From the NCBI RefSeq assembly GCF_013487865.1, contig NZ_CP047409.1, positions 868,001 through 932,000 of the forward strand: a DNA stretch of 64,000 bases, written 5' to 3'. This DNA comes from Lactobacillus johnsonii (GTDB taxonomy: Bacteria > Bacillota > Bacilli > Lactobacillales > Lactobacillaceae). This document shows positions 8,369 to 18,425 of this stretch, piece by piece. The notes below the pieces were generated by a model. It saw only the letters and a list, made by a program, of their open reading frames with translations, was not told the DNA's origin and did not search any database. Numbering within the stretch: the first letter of the stretch is position 1; each line of letters opens with the position of its first letter. Both the position numbers and the translations under genes were made by a program.

Positions 8369-9211
8369 TTACTTAGCGTAGTCATCAATACCGAGGTGTT
8401 CTAAAATTAGTGCTGCTGTTTCTTCAATTGAACGATGAGCAACGTTAATTACATAGCAACCAAGTTTTTTATAAAGTTTATCAGCTGCTTCAAGTTCTGC
8501 ATTGATAGAATCCATATTAGAGTAAGTAGTATCTGGGTTCAAACCATAGGCTATCATTCTTTGTCGCCTGATCTCGTTCAAAACGGACGGATCATTTGTT
8601 AAACCAATGATTTTCTTAGGATTAATCTTATAGATTTCATCGGGAATATGGGTTTGAGGTACAAGTGGTAAATTAGCGACCTTAAGATTTTTGTTAGCTA
8701 AGAATAAAGAAAGTGGAGTCTTAGAAGTTCGAGAAACACCAAGTAAAACAACGTCAGCTTCTAAGAAACCTTTTGGATCTTTTCCGTCATCATACATAAC
8801 AGCAAATTCCATTGCAGAAATTCTATCAAAGTAATTTTGACCCATGTGGTGGACAGCACCAATTTCATGTTTAGGTTCTTCGCCAGTTAAAGCATGAATG
8901 TTATCAATTACGCCAGAAAGTAAGTCGACGTATTTCATATTATGTTCACGTGCAAATTTAATTACAGTCAATTGTTCATCTTCGTGAATCAAGGTAAAGG
9001 CAATTAATACGTTTTCAAATTCTGTGATTTCACTAAAAACTTTTTCTAGCTTTTCTCGATTTGTAATAAAAGGATAGCGGCGGTAGTTAAATTTAATGTT
9101 TGGATATTGCACCGCACCAGCTTGGACCATATTGAAAGCTGTATCACCTACAGAGTCCGAGATAATAATTAAATTAACAATTTTTTGATTTTCTTTTTTT
9201 TCTTCAGTCAT
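8369..9211 (-). CDS. PPDK/PEP-synthase regulatory kinase-pyrophosphorylase (DUF299)
   Basis: Bifunctional serine/threonine kinase and Pi-dependent pyrophosphorylase family that switches pyruvate phosphate dikinase or PEP synthase off and on. The 280-residue protein has the SDSVGDTA motif near the N-terminus and the P-loop-like GVSRTSKTPLS in the second half. ATG 9211 is preferred over the GTG at 9220 because GAGGTG overlaps the GTG but sits 7-8 nt before the ATG. It is a single gene, divergent from rpsU. No PPDK or PEP synthase gene is in this window, so the partner enzyme must be sought elsewhere. Confidence 0.9.
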   Translation of the reverse strand: MTEEKKENQKIVNLIIISDSVGDTAFNMVQAGAVQYPNIKFNYRRYPFITNREKLEKVFSEITEFENVLIAFTLIHEDEQLTVIKFAREHNMKYVDLLSGVIDNIHALTGEEPKHEIGAVHHMGQNYFDRISAMEFAVMYDDGKDPKGFLEADVVLLGVSRTSKTPLSLFLANKNLKVANLPLVPQTHIPDEIYKINPKKIIGLTNDPSVLNEIRRQRMIAYGLNPDTTYSNMDSINAELEAADKLYKKLGCYVINVAHRSIEETAALILEHLGIDDYAK

Positions 9212-9274
9212 ATATTTCACCTCATTAATTATCTAAATTATACCAAAATAAGTAAGAAAAATGTTAATCGACTA

Positions 9275-9303
9275 TTGACCGTTTTTTCTCGTTTAGCTAT
9301 AAT
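9275..9303 (+). promoter_or_regulatory. Strong sigma-A promoter for rpsU
   Basis: -35 TTGACC at 9275-9280 and -10 TATAAT at 9298-9303, separated by 17 bp, about 60 bp before the rpsU start. Confidence 0.88.
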
Positions 9304-9361
9304 TTAACTATATTGTTGTGGCACATATTTGTGTGCCAAGAAATGGAAGGAGGGATCTCAC

Positions 9362-9538
9362 ATGGCTAAGACAATCGTTCACGAAAACGAGTCTATTGAT
9401 GATGCTCTTCGTCGTTTCAAACGTTCCGTTTCTAGAAGTGGTACCTTGCAAGAATACCGCAAGCGTGAATTCTACGAAAAACCAAGCGTTAAGAGAAAGT
9501 TAAAATCCGAAGCTGCTCGTAAGCGTAGACATTATTAA
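9362..9538 (+). CDS. rpsU: 30S ribosomal protein S21
   Basis: Small-subunit ribosomal protein of 58 residues beginning [11 protein letters not shown] and ending in the basic tail [10 protein letters not shown]. An AAGGAGGG site precedes ATG 9362. The longer reading from 9329 would include that Shine-Dalgarno site within the coding region and is rejected. A perfect -35/-10 promoter lies upstream and a strong terminator directly after, so it can be expressed on its own. It heads the run of informational genes that ends in dnaG-rpoD. Confidence 0.98.
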   Translation: MAKTIVHENESIDDALRRFKRSVSRSGTLQEYRKREFYEKPSVKRKLKSEAARKRRHY

Positions 9539-9543
9539 TATAG

Positions 9544-9586
9544 AAAAAGCTCCTGGTAGAAAATTCTTCTATCAAGAGCTTTTTTT
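9544..9586 (+). terminator. Terminator after rpsU
   Basis: AAAAGCTC and GAGCTTTT form the outer stem and TGGTAGA/TCTATCA the inner stem, followed by a T run. Confidence 0.9.
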
Positions 9587-9644
9587 ATATAAAAAGTTTA
9601 AAATAGACTGTGTAAGTTTTGATTAAAGAGGAGAATTAAATACA

Positions 9645-10088
9645 ATGTCACTAAATGATACTTTAATGCAAGATATGAAAACAGCTATGAAAGCCAAAGA
9701 TAAGGAAGCCTTAACTACAATTCGCTCGCTTAAGGCGGCAGTAATGAATTATAAAATTAAAGTGGGACATGATCTAACTAGTGATGATGAATTAACAGTT
9801 TTGTCTAGCGCTCTTAAACAACGCAAAGAATCTTTAGAAGAATTTACTAAGGCTGGCAGAGATGATTTAATTAATCAAACAAAGAATGAAATGAAATTAA
9901 TTGAAAAATACATGCCAAAGCAAATGTCTAAGGAAGAACTTGAAGAAACTGTTGAAGAAACAATTAAAGAAGTTGGAGCAAGTTCTAAAAAAGACTTTGG
10001 TAAAGTTATGCAAGCTTTAATGCCAAAAATTAAGGGTAAGGCTGATGGTAAAGCAGCTTCTTCAATTGTTGGTAAAAAGCTTAACTAA
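9645..10088 (+). CDS. YqeY / GatB-Yqey-domain protein
   Basis: Conserved 147-residue protein made of a single GatB/YqeY helical domain, related to the tRNA-binding tail of the amidotransferase subunit GatB. Recognisable features are the N-terminal DMKTAMKAKDKEALTTIR, the central IEKYMPKQMS and the C-terminal GKVMQALMPKIKGKADGK. GAGGAG lies upstream of the ATG. In Firmicutes yqeY commonly sits between rpsU and phoH, as here. The precise function is unsettled; a role in aminoacyl-tRNA handling is presumed from homology. Confidence 0.92.
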   Translation: MSLNDTLMQDMKTAMKAKDKEALTTIRSLKAAVMNYKIKVGHDLTSDDELTVLSSALKQRKESLEEFTKAGRDDLINQTKNEMKLIEKYMPKQMSKEELEETVEETIKEVGASSKKDFGKVMQALMPKIKGKADGKAASSIVGKKLN

Positions 10089-10115
10089 TAGCTTTTATTA
10101 AACGGAGGATTTTAA

Positions 10116-11078
10116 GTGGGACAAACTACTATAGAAGCAACATTTACACCAACTAAACCAGAAACAATCATGAATTTAGTTGGAATTAACGATGCAAATT
10201 TGCGTTTAATTGAAGAATCTTATGATGTGCAGGTAACTGATACTGGTAGTGAAATCGAAATAACCGGAGAAGAAAGCATTGTTAAGAAAATTATGCAAAT
10301 TTTTACTGCTTTGGATAAGGTTGTTACCCGTGGAGTTACTATTACTGCAACTGATGTTGTTAGCGCAATTAAGATGGCAGATAAGGGAACTTTAGAATTT
10401 TTTGGAGAATTATATAATAAAATTCTAATTAGGGATGCTAAAGGTCGTCCAGTTCGCGTTAAGAATATGGGACAAAAACGCTATATTGAAGCTATTCAAA
10501 AATATGATGTCGTTTTTGGAATTGGACCAGCTGGTACAGGAAAGACTTTTCTAGCCGTAGTTATGGCGATTGCGGCCTTTAAAAAAGGAGAAGTGTCCCG
10601 GATTATTTTGACTAGACCAGCGGTAGAAGCAGGCGAATCATTAGGATTTCTTCCAGGTGATTTAAAAGAAAAAGTTGATCCATATTTAAGACCAATCTAT
10701 GATTCTTTATATGCTATTTTAGGTGTAGAGCCAACCAACCGTTTAATGGAACGTGGGGTTATTGAAGTAGCTCCTCTAGCATATATGCGTGGTAGAACTT
10801 TGGATGATGCTTTTGTAATTCTAGACGAAGCACAAAATACAACACAGGCACAAATGAAGATGTTTTTAACAAGATTAGGATTTAATTCTAAAATGGTTGT
10901 CAATGGGGACCAGACCCAAATTGACTTGCCAGGAAAAGCAAAGAGTGGATTATTACAAGCTGAACATATTTTACAGAATATTGAGCAAGTAAAATTTATT
11001 AACTTTACTTTTAATGATGTTGTTCGTCATCCCGTTGTGGCCAAAATTGTTAGAGCATATGAAGAAGAGGGACACTAA
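10116..11078 (+). CDS. phoH: PhoH-family ATPase (PhoH-like protein)
   Basis: Cytoplasmic P-loop ATPase of 320 residues. An N-terminal KH-like region (about 10-90) is followed by the PhoH domain with Walker A GPAGTGKTFLAV (about residue 136) and Walker B FVILDEAQNTT. The start is GTG 10116, behind a good GGAGG site (10104-10108). The stop is 3 bp before ybeY, and the order phoH-ybeY-era is conserved across Firmicutes. The linkage to rRNA-maturation genes suggests a role in RNA metabolism rather than phosphate control. Confidence 0.95.
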   Translation: MGQTTIEATFTPTKPETIMNLVGINDANLRLIEESYDVQVTDTGSEIEITGEESIVKKIMQIFTALDKVVTRGVTITATDVVSAIKMADKGTLEFFGELYNKILIRDAKGRPVRVKNMGQKRYIEAIQKYDVVFGIGPAGTGKTFLAVVMAIAAFKKGEVSRIILTRPAVEAGESLGFLPGDLKEKVDPYLRPIYDSLYAILGVEPTNRLMERGVIEVAPLAYMRGRTLDDAFVILDEAQNTTQAQMKMFLTRLGFNSKMVVNGDQTQIDLPGKAKSGLLQAEHILQNIEQVKFINFTFNDVVRHPVVAKIVRAYEEEGH

Positions 11079-11081
11079 GAG

Positions 11082-11609
11082 TTGAATAATTTAGATATTT
11101 CTTTTAATGATGAAGTTAATTTCTTAAAAGATAGCGATAAAGATTGGATTCCATGGATTAGCAACTTATTATTATCAGCAAAAAAAGAGATTCATAAAGA
11201 GAATGCTCAAGAAATGAGTATTAACTTTGTTTCTTCCAAAAAAATCCATGAAATTAATAAGAAATACCGCGGCAAAGATCGTCCAACTGATGTAATCTCT
11301 TTTGCAATTGAAGATGGATTAGATGAAGACTTTATGAGTGCTTTTAGTGACGATCCTGATTTTGTAGAAGATATTGGGGATTTATTTCTTTGCCCTGAAG
11401 TTATCAAAAGACATAGTGTAGAGTATGAAACTGGATTTAATCGGGAGTTTGGTTATACACTAGTTCATGGATACCTTCACTTAAATGGTTATGATCATAT
11501 CGAAGATGATGAAGCCAAGATTATGTTTGGTATCCAAGGTAAAGTTTTACGTGAATATGGACTTCCGCTTCATCCTGATCAAGAAAATCATGGAAAGCAA
11601 ATTCACTAA
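11082..11609 (+). CDS. ybeY: Endoribonuclease YbeY (16S rRNA maturation)
   Basis: Single-strand-specific metallo-endoribonuclease involved in 16S rRNA 3'-end processing and ribosome quality control. The zinc motif HGYLHLNGYDH (three histidines in HxxxHxxxxxH) lies near residues 130-140 of 175. The conserved N-terminal segment is KKIHEINKKYRGKDRPTDVISF. The start is TTG 11082, with a GAAGAAGAGGG purine stretch at the end of phoH. It is translationally linked to phoH and precedes era. Confidence 0.96.
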   Translation: MNNLDISFNDEVNFLKDSDKDWIPWISNLLLSAKKEIHKENAQEMSINFVSSKKIHEINKKYRGKDRPTDVISFAIEDGLDEDFMSAFSDDPDFVEDIGDLFLCPEVIKRHSVEYETGFNREFGYTLVHGYLHLNGYDHIEDDEAKIMFGIQGKVLREYGLPLHPDQENHGKQIH

Positions 11610-11633
11610 AACTTAAATAAAAAGGATGTAACA

Positions 11634-12545
11634 ATGATGGATGAAAAAAAAGACTTTAAATCAGGTTTTGTAGCTTTAATTGGTAGACCTAATGTTGGTA
11701 AATCAACTCTCTTGAATTATTTAGTGGGGCAAAAAGTGGCAATTATGTCACCACAACCACAAACCACTAGAAATAAAATTTCAGGTATTTATACTGATGA
11801 TCAGGAGCAAATAGTTTTTATTGATACTCCTGGGATTCATAAGCCAAAAAATAAATTAGATGACTTTATGGATAAGTCAAGTTACTCTGCTCTAGACGAA
11901 GTAGATGTGGTTTTATTTATGGTTGAACCTGAACCAGCAGGTAAGGGAGACCAATATATTGCTGAACTTCTTAAGAAAATTAAAAAGCCTGTATTTTTAG
12001 TGATAAATAAGATTGATAAAGTCCACCCAGATGAGTTATTATCTATTATAGATTCATATAAGAATCTAGGCGATTTTGCTGAAATTGTTCCAATTTCTGC
12101 TTCACAAGGAAATAATGTTTCCGAGTTGATTAAAACAATTGCTAAATATTTGCCCGAAGGTCCGCAATTTTATGATGCAGACCAATTGACTGACCGTCCA
12201 GAATATTTTATTGTAGCTGAATTAATTCGCGAGCAGGTTTTGAAGCTCACTCATGAAGAAGTTCCGCATGCTACGGCCGTGGTAGTTGACCGAATGCGGG
12301 ATCATGAAGGTGGCAAGCTTCAAGTTGAGGCTACAATTTATGTTGAGCGTCCCGGTCAAAAGGGCATTATTATCGGCAAGAAAGGTCAAATGTTGAAGCA
12401 GATTGGAATTGCTGCACGTCAGGAAATTGAAGCTTTATTAGGTGAAAAGGTTAATTTACGCCTATGGGTTAAGGTTCAAAAGAATTGGCGTTCTGATCCT
12501 GCCTTTCTTAAATCTATTGGCTACAACGCTAAGGAATTAAGATAG
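11634..12545 (+). CDS. era: GTPase Era
   Basis: Ribosome-assembly GTPase that binds the 3' end of 16S rRNA. G1 GRPNVGKST lies at about residues 17-25, followed by DTPGIHKP (G3) and NKIDK (G4). The C-terminal KH domain has the [11 protein letters not shown] loop near residues 247-257. The length of 303 is standard. AAGGATGT precedes the first of two tandem ATG codons. The stop codon abuts the recO start, so the genes are likely co-translated. Confidence 0.98.
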   Translation: MMDEKKDFKSGFVALIGRPNVGKSTLLNYLVGQKVAIMSPQPQTTRNKISGIYTDDQEQIVFIDTPGIHKPKNKLDDFMDKSSYSALDEVDVVLFMVEPEPAGKGDQYIAELLKKIKKPVFLVINKIDKVHPDELLSIIDSYKNLGDFAEIVPISASQGNNVSELIKTIAKYLPEGPQFYDADQLTDRPEYFIVAELIREQVLKLTHEEVPHATAVVVDRMRDHEGGKLQVEATIYVERPGQKGIIIGKKGQMLKQIGIAARQEIEALLGEKVNLRLWVKVQKNWRSDPAFLKSIGYNAKELR

Positions 12546-13298
12546 ATGGCACGTGAACTTTGTGAAGTTCAAGGATTAATTTTTAAAAGAAAAAAATATA
12601 AAGAAGCAGATGTTCTAACCAAGATCATGACTAAAGATCATGGTATTTTTACAATTGATGTAAGAGGAGCACTGAGACCAAAGTCCAGATTAGGAGCTGC
12701 AACCCTTAACTTCTCTTATGGAAAGTATATTGTAAATACAAATTGGAAGGGAATCAGTACGCTGCGGACTTTCAAGGATGTAAAGCAGCTGGACCAGTTA
12801 TATTTAGATTTAACTAAGAATGCGTATTCGAGTTATGTTTTAGACTTGCTTGACCATGCTTTTGTTGAGTATAAAGATATTGGAAGTTTTTATGATTTGA
12901 TTATGAAAGCGTTGCTGAAGATAAATTCAGGAGAAGATGCGGCAATTATTACCCAGATGGTACAACTGAAGTTGCTTAATGCATATGGAGTAGCGCCACA
13001 ATTAGATCGTTGTCTAATTTGTGGTAAAGTACAAGGTGTGTTTGACTACTCGATGGAATTAGGTAGAATTATTTGTAGTGATCACTTTAATAGTGTCAGT
13101 CAAAGGATGCATCTAGATCCTAAAGTAGTAGCCTTGATTCGTACTCTAGCTTTAGTTGATATTGATCGTTTAGGGAAAATAAAAATTAATCCACAATTAA
13201 AAAAGTACTCTGGCAAGGTGATCGATCGGATGTACGTTAACTATCTGGATCTTAATTTAAAAACTAAAAAATTTCTTGATGAATTGGCGCTTTTTTAG
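12546..13298 (+). CDS. recO: DNA repair protein RecO
   Basis: RecFOR-pathway mediator (250 residues) that helps load RecA on SSB-coated single-stranded DNA. The N-terminal OB fold opens with a [18 protein letters not shown] stretch. A zinc-type cysteine cluster CLICG...ICSDH lies near residues 157-180. It starts immediately after the era stop. A terminator follows, separating this operon from the glyQS T-box leader. Confidence 0.95.
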   Translation: MARELCEVQGLIFKRKKYKEADVLTKIMTKDHGIFTIDVRGALRPKSRLGAATLNFSYGKYIVNTNWKGISTLRTFKDVKQLDQLYLDLTKNAYSSYVLDLLDHAFVEYKDIGSFYDLIMKALLKINSGEDAAIITQMVQLKLLNAYGVAPQLDRCLICGKVQGVFDYSMELGRIICSDHFNSVSQRMHLDPKVVALIRTLALVDIDRLGKIKINPQLKKYSGKVIDRMYVNYLDLNLKTKKFLDELALF

Positions 13299-13321
13299 CT
13301 GTTGACTTTTTATATTCGTTT

Positions 13322-13357
13322 AAAGACTAGTGAGGTTTTCTTACTAGTCTTTTTTTA
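13322..13357 (+). terminator. Terminator after recO
   Basis: AAAGACTAGT (13322-13331) pairs with ACTAGTCTTT (13343-13352), followed by a T run. Confidence 0.9.
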
Positions 13358-13384
13358 TAAAAGATGATAAAATAGATACGTATT

Positions 13385-13575
13385 TTGACAACTATAAAGG
13401 AATAGAAAAGTACCAATACAGCGAGTGCAGAATGGTGGAAGTGCATTTGGGAAAAGGCACCTTTTAGTCAAAGTTGTTAATTAAGGGCAGGAAGAATATT
13501 TTCCTGAATTAGGGTGGAACCGCGAAGTAAATCGTCCCTATGCAATTTTTGCATAGGCTTTTTTTATGCCTATGT
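13385..13575 (+). promoter_or_regulatory. T-box riboswitch leader of glyQS (glycine specifier GGC)
   Basis: The conserved T-box sequence AGGGTGGAACCGCG is at 13511-13524. A stem I region lies upstream, with a GGC at 13456-13458 suited to be the glycine specifier, and an intrinsic terminator lies at 13537-13566. Uncharged tRNA-Gly is expected to pair with the leader and favour antitermination, raising glyQ-glyS expression. The specifier position is inferred, not folded. Confidence 0.92.
13537..13566 (+). terminator. Conditional terminator of the glyQS T-box
   Basis: CCTATGC (13537-13543) pairs with GCATAGG (13551-13557), followed by CTTTTTTT. The 5' arm is directly downstream of the T-box core, as in other T-box leaders. 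Confidence 0.88.
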
Positions 13576-13592
13576 TGTGAGGAGAGAGATAG

Positions 13593-14510
13593 ATGTCAGA
13601 AAAACTGAATATCCAGGATATGATTTTTAAATTGGAACAGTTCTGGGCCTCTAAAGGTTGTATGATTATGCCTTCATATGATGAACAAAAAGGTGCCGGG
13701 ACAATGAGTCCATATACATTTTTACGTGCTGTTGGACCAGAACCTTGGGCAGCTTGTTATGTTGAACCTTCAAGAAGACCTGCCGATGGTCGATATGGTG
13801 ATAACCCTAATCGTTTATACCAACACCACCAATTCCAAGTAGTTATTAAGCCTGCACCAAAGGACATTCAACAATACTATTTAGATAGTTTAAGAGTATT
13901 AGGTATTGAACCTCTTGAACACGATATTCGATTTGTTGAAGATAACTGGGCAAACCCATCTATGGGTTGTGCCGGTGTTGGTTGGGAAGTATGGCTTGAT
14001 GGAATGGAAGTTTCTCAATTTACTTACTTCCAAGTAGTTGGAGAACTTGATGTTAAACCAACTATGAGTGAAATTACTTATGGTGTAGAACGTCTTGCTT
14101 CTTACATTCAAGATGTAAACTCAGTCTTTGATCTTGAATGGGGTGATGGAGTTAAGTATCGTGATATCTTCAAGCAACCAGAATATGAACATTCTAAGTA
14201 TGCTTTTGAAGAAAGTAATCAAGAACAATTACTTAAGTTCTTTGATATTTACGAAGCTACTGCTAAGCGTTTGTTGAGTCAAAATCTAATTCATCCAGCT
14301 TACGATTACATCTTAAAATGTAGTCATACCTTTAACTTGCTTGATGCACGTGGTGCAGTTTCAGTTACTGAAAGAGCTGGGTACTTATCAAGAATTAGAA
14401 ACTTAGCTCATCTTGCTGCTAAGGGATTTGTTGAAGAGCGTGAAAAACGTGGCTTCCCATTATTAAAGCACCAAGAAGAAACTAAGAAAGCGGGGCAAAA
14501 CAATGACTAA
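13593..14510 (+). CDS. glyQ: Glycyl-tRNA synthetase alpha subunit
   Basis: Catalytic chain (305 residues) of the bacterial alpha2beta2 glycyl-tRNA synthetase. It opens with the typical [18 protein letters not shown] and has the class II block [15 protein letters not shown] and [23 protein letters not shown] site lies upstream of ATG 13593. It overlaps glyS by 8 bp, indicating translational coupling for a fixed subunit ratio. Expression is under the upstream T-box. Confidence 0.98.
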   Translation: MSEKLNIQDMIFKLEQFWASKGCMIMPSYDEQKGAGTMSPYTFLRAVGPEPWAACYVEPSRRPADGRYGDNPNRLYQHHQFQVVIKPAPKDIQQYYLDSLRVLGIEPLEHDIRFVEDNWANPSMGCAGVGWEVWLDGMEVSQFTYFQVVGELDVKPTMSEITYGVERLASYIQDVNSVFDLEWGDGVKYRDIFKQPEYEHSKYAFEESNQEQLLKFFDIYEATAKRLLSQNLIHPAYDYILKCSHTFNLLDARGAVSVTERAGYLSRIRNLAHLAAKGFVEEREKRGFPLLKHQEETKKAGQNND

Positions 14511-16575
14511 AGATTATTTATTTGAAATTGGCACTGAAGAAATGCCAGCTCACGTTGTTTCTAAAAGTGTTAAGCAATTAGCTGATCGTACTAAAAAGTA
14601 TTTAAAGGAAAATGGTTTATCCTTTAAAGATATTAAGACTTATTCAACTCCACGTCGTTTAACGATTTTAGTTGAAGATTTAGCTGAAAAACAAGAAGAT
14701 ATTGATGAAGTGAAAAAGGGCCCAGCTAAGAAGATTGCGCAAGATAAAGATGGCAATTGGACAAAAGCTGCTCAAGGGTTTGTCCGTGGTCAAGGAATGA
14801 CTACTGATGACATTTACTTTGAAGAGCTTAAGGGCACTGAATATGCTTATGTTCATGTTCAAAAAGAAGGTAAAAAAGCTTCCGATATCTTAATGGGAAT
14901 GAGTGATATTGTTAAAGCAATGACCTTCCCAACTAAGATGCGCTGGGGTAGCTACGACTTCGAATTTGTTCGTCCAATTCATTGGATGGTTTCTTTACTT
15001 GGTAGTGAAGTAGTGCCAGTTAAGTTACTAGATGTAGTAGCTGGTCGTAAAACTCAAGGTCATCGTTTCTTAGGCGACAGTGTAGTATTAGCTAACGCTG
15101 ATGATTATGAAGAAGCATTAAAGAGCCAATACGTAATTGCTAATGCTGATGAACGTAAGGGTATGATTCTTAACCAAATTCAAGAACTCGTTGCTCAACA
15201 TAACTGGAAAGTTAATATTGACAAGGGTTTACTTGAAGAAGTTACTAATTTGGTTGAATATCCAACCGTATTTGCTGGTTCTTTTGATGAAAAATATTTG
15301 AACATCCCTGATGAAGTATTAATTACTTCAATGAAGGATAATCAAAGATATTTTGAAGTCTATGATGAAAACGGCAAATTAATTAATCACTTCATTTCAG
15401 TTAGAAATGGAAATAGTGAATACTTAGACAATGTCATCGCTGGTAATGAAAAAGTTCTTGTTGCTCGTTTAGATGATGCTCAATTCTTCTATGATGAAGA
15501 TAAGAAGTACCCATTAGCTCACTTCGTTGATAAGCTTAAGAATGTTTCTTTCCATGATAAGATTGGTTCAGTAGCTGAACATATGGCACGTGTTCAAATT
15601 ATTGGTGATTACCTTGGTAAGAAGTTTAATGTTTCAGATACTGAAATGAAAGACTTTGACCGAGTTAGTGATATCTACAAATTTGACCTTGTTACTTCAA
15701 TGGTTGGTGAATTCGCTGAATTACAAGGTGTCATGGGAATGCACTATGCCCGCTTAATTGGTGAAGATGAAAATGTTAGTGTAGCAATTAAAGAAAGTTA
15801 TATGCCAACTAGTGCTGAAGGTGAATTACCAACTACTACTGTAGGTTCTTTACTTTCAATTGCAGATAAACTTGATGCAATCATTTCCTTCTTCGGTGCA
15901 GGTATGATCCCATCCTCATCTAATGATCCATATGCATTAAGAAGAAATGCATACGGAATTGTAAGAATCTTATTAAACGAAGGTTGGTCACTTCCTATTA
16001 AAGATGTTTTACCAGAATTAATTCAATTACTATCAGGTAAGACCGCAGCTAAGCTACCTAAGGATGCCGAAGCTGAAAATGAAATTGCCGACTTTATTCG
16101 TGATCGTGTAAAGCAACAATTACAAGTTGAAAAATATGACTATGATGTAATTGATGCTGTGCTTGCATCTAGTCAACAAGATCCAATTCAAATTTTGGCT
16201 GCTGCTAAGACCTTGCAAATGCATCATGATGATGATGACTTTAAGCCAGTAGTAGAAAGTTTGACTAGAATTACTAATATTTTGAAGAAAGCAAAATATA
16301 GAAATGCTAATAACATTGATGAAAGTCTTTTCCAAGATGTTAGTGAAGGAGAATTATATGCTGGCGTAAATGCATTAGAAGAAAATAATAATTTGAGTAT
16401 TGCCGATCTTTATAAAGGTTTTGTAGAATTACAACCTGTAATTAATAATTACTTTGAAAGTAATATGATTCTGGATAAGGATGAAAAGGTAAAGAATAAT
16501 CGTTTGGCTCAATTATTAAAGGTTAATAATTTAGCTGATCGAATGGGTGACTTAAGTAAATTAGTAATTAAATAA
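14503..16575 (+). CDS. glyS: Glycyl-tRNA synthetase beta subunit
   Basis: Beta chain of 690 residues, full length, with the family start [15 protein letters not shown]. An HD-like central domain and a C-terminal DALR anticodon-binding region complete the chain. It is read from an ATG inside the end of glyQ. Together the two chains attach glycine to tRNA-Gly. dnaG starts 23 bp after its stop, so read-through into the replication/transcription genes is possible. Confidence 0.97.
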   Translation: MTKDYLFEIGTEEMPAHVVSKSVKQLADRTKKYLKENGLSFKDIKTYSTPRRLTILVEDLAEKQEDIDEVKKGPAKKIAQDKDGNWTKAAQGFVRGQGMTTDDIYFEELKGTEYAYVHVQKEGKKASDILMGMSDIVKAMTFPTKMRWGSYDFEFVRPIHWMVSLLGSEVVPVKLLDVVAGRKTQGHRFLGDSVVLANADDYEEALKSQYVIANADERKGMILNQIQELVAQHNWKVNIDKGLLEEVTNLVEYPTVFAGSFDEKYLNIPDEVLITSMKDNQRYFEVYDENGKLINHFISVRNGNSEYLDNVIAGNEKVLVARLDDAQFFYDEDKKYPLAHFVDKLKNVSFHDKIGSVAEHMARVQIIGDYLGKKFNVSDTEMKDFDRVSDIYKFDLVTSMVGEFAELQGVMGMHYARLIGEDENVSVAIKESYMPTSAEGELPTTTVGSLLSIADKLDAIISFFGAGMIPSSSNDPYALRRNAYGIVRILLNEGWSLPIKDVLPELIQLLSGKTAAKLPKDAEAENEIADFIRDRVKQQLQVEKYDYDVIDAVLASSQQDPIQILAAAKTLQMHHDDDDFKPVVESLTRITNILKKAKYRNANNIDESLFQDVSEGELYAGVNALEENNNLSIADLYKGFVELQPVINNYFESNMILDKDEKVKNNRLAQLLKVNNLADRMGDLSKLVIK

Positions 16576-16598
16576 TAATTGATTGGGATGATCCATTG

Positions 16599-18410
16599 AT
16601 GGCAGGACGTATTCCTGAACAATTTATCGATGAAGTTAGAAACTCGATCGATATTGTGGATGTAATAAGTCAATATGTCTCTTTAGAAAAAAAAGGTAAA
16701 GATTATTTAGGACTTTGCCCTTTCCATCAAGAAAAAACGCCTTCGTTTACTGTTAATGAAGGAAAGCAGTTTTTTAAATGCTTTGGATGTGGTAAAGGTG
16801 GAAACGTATTTAAATTCTTAATGTATCAGGATCATCTGACTTTTCCTGAAAGTGTAAGAAAAGTTGCTGAATTAGCTCATCTTCATATGCCAGATGGCTA
16901 TGGTGAAGCAGTAAAGCCAATTAGCCCGTTAAAGAAGATGTATCGACAGGCAACAGAATTTTACCAGCATATTTTGCTCACAACTAAAGTTGGTGAAAGA
17001 GCACTTGAATATGCTCAAAAACGTGAATTAACTAATGATCTATTAGAGCATTTTAAGGTGGGCTATGCGCCTGATAACGATACAATTTTGTTAACTTATC
17101 TTCGCCAAGAAGGTTATACAGATGCTGAACTGCGAGAAAGTGGTTTATTTGTAGAGTCACAAGATGGACAATTATTTGATCGTTTTCGTGATCGATTAAT
17201 GTTTCCTTTAGGGGATGAATCGGGCTATACAGTAGGATTTTCTGGGCGACGAATTAGTAATGATAAAACTATTGCTAAATATATGAATAGCCCAGAAACC
17301 AAGATTTTTAATAAATCTAAGTTACTATTTCACTTTGCTGAAGCAAAAAAAGCGGCAAGAAGCGAGAAACATCTGGTTCTTTACGAAGGATATATGGATG
17401 TAATTGCTGCTTATAAGGCCGGTATTCAGTCTGGTGTTGCTTCGATGGGAACCAGCTTAACCACGGAACAAGTATATATGCTGAGACGAATCACTCCCAA
17501 TATCTTAATTAACTATGATGGAGATCCGCCTGGCATTCATGCTGCTGAAAGAGCAACGAAGTTATTTGGGCAAGTACAGGGATTCAATTTAGGAATAATT
17601 GTTTTACCCGAAAATCTCGATCCAGATGAGTACGTAAAGAAATATGGAGTAGAGAAATATCAAGCAGAGGTTGCTGGTGCACTTAGCTCAATGGATTTTC
17701 TACTTGAAAGATTGGCTAATCAATATAATTTACATAATGATCGAGAGAAGCTAGGATATATTACGGCTAGTGTACAAATGATTGCTGGCCTGAATGATCC
17801 AGTTGCGGCAGATTTGTATCTTGATAAATTAGCACGTCAAACTGGAGTTACTCGTGAATCATTAAAAGTAACTTTTGTGCGTGAAAGACGTAAATTACAG
17901 CGTGCAAAGAATCATCAGCAAGCTTATCAAGCTCCTAAATCACTTCCAATAGATCAGCCTAGTGAGCCGAAAGAAGAGCAAGCAGGTACTGATCTTGAGA
18001 TTAGGAATCCGGCTCTTGATCGCTTGCTTTACCTATTCATACACAGTGATGAAGCAAGGGATTATTTATTGAGTCAGCAATTTTTGTTTCCAGATGAACG
18101 TTATGCAAAGTTAGCAGAATTTTGGTTAAAATACCATCAGACTCATGAAGGGGCAGAGGTTACTGGCTTCATTGATTTTATTCCTGAAGAACTTCAAGGT
18201 ATAATTATTAATATGGAGATGATTTCAATGCCTCCAGATTATTCTAAGCGCGAATTAGATGATCAATTGCGGGCATTGGAAAAAAGTAAGATTGATCAGC
18301 AATTAAATGATTTGCTTAATCAATTGAAGGATGCTCAAAGAAAACAAGACAATAGTTTAGAGCTTGAAATAGCGCAAAAAGTAATTGCGTTAAGAAGAAA
18401 GAAGTTTTAG
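16599..18410 (+). CDS. dnaG: DNA primase
   Basis: Synthesises RNA primers at the replication fork. The N-terminal zinc-binding domain shows CPFHQEKTPSF followed by CFGCGKGGN (CHC2 ligands, about residues 40-65). The Toprim core includes YEGYMDVIAAYKAG and NYDGDPPG. A DnaB-binding C-terminal helical region ends the 603-residue protein. ATG 16599 follows GGGATG at a workable distance; a TTG one codon earlier is the alternative. rpoD lies 15 bp downstream, preserving the dnaG-rpoD core of the macromolecular-synthesis operon. Confidence 0.97.
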   Translation: MAGRIPEQFIDEVRNSIDIVDVISQYVSLEKKGKDYLGLCPFHQEKTPSFTVNEGKQFFKCFGCGKGGNVFKFLMYQDHLTFPESVRKVAELAHLHMPDGYGEAVKPISPLKKMYRQATEFYQHILLTTKVGERALEYAQKRELTNDLLEHFKVGYAPDNDTILLTYLRQEGYTDAELRESGLFVESQDGQLFDRFRDRLMFPLGDESGYTVGFSGRRISNDKTIAKYMNSPETKIFNKSKLLFHFAEAKKAARSEKHLVLYEGYMDVIAAYKAGIQSGVASMGTSLTTEQVYMLRRITPNILINYDGDPPGIHAAERATKLFGQVQGFNLGIIVLPENLDPDEYVKKYGVEKYQAEVAGALSSMDFLLERLANQYNLHNDREKLGYITASVQMIAGLNDPVAADLYLDKLARQTGVTRESLKVTFVRERRKLQRAKNHQQAYQAPKSLPIDQPSEPKEEQAGTDLEIRNPALDRLLYLFIHSDEARDYLLSQQFLFPDERYAKLAEFWLKYHQTHEGAEVTGFIDFIPEELQGIIINMEMISMPPDYSKRELDDQLRALEKSKIDQQLNDLLNQLKDAQRKQDNSLELEIAQKVIALRRKKF

Positions 18411-18425
18411 AGGGGGCTTTTTTAC

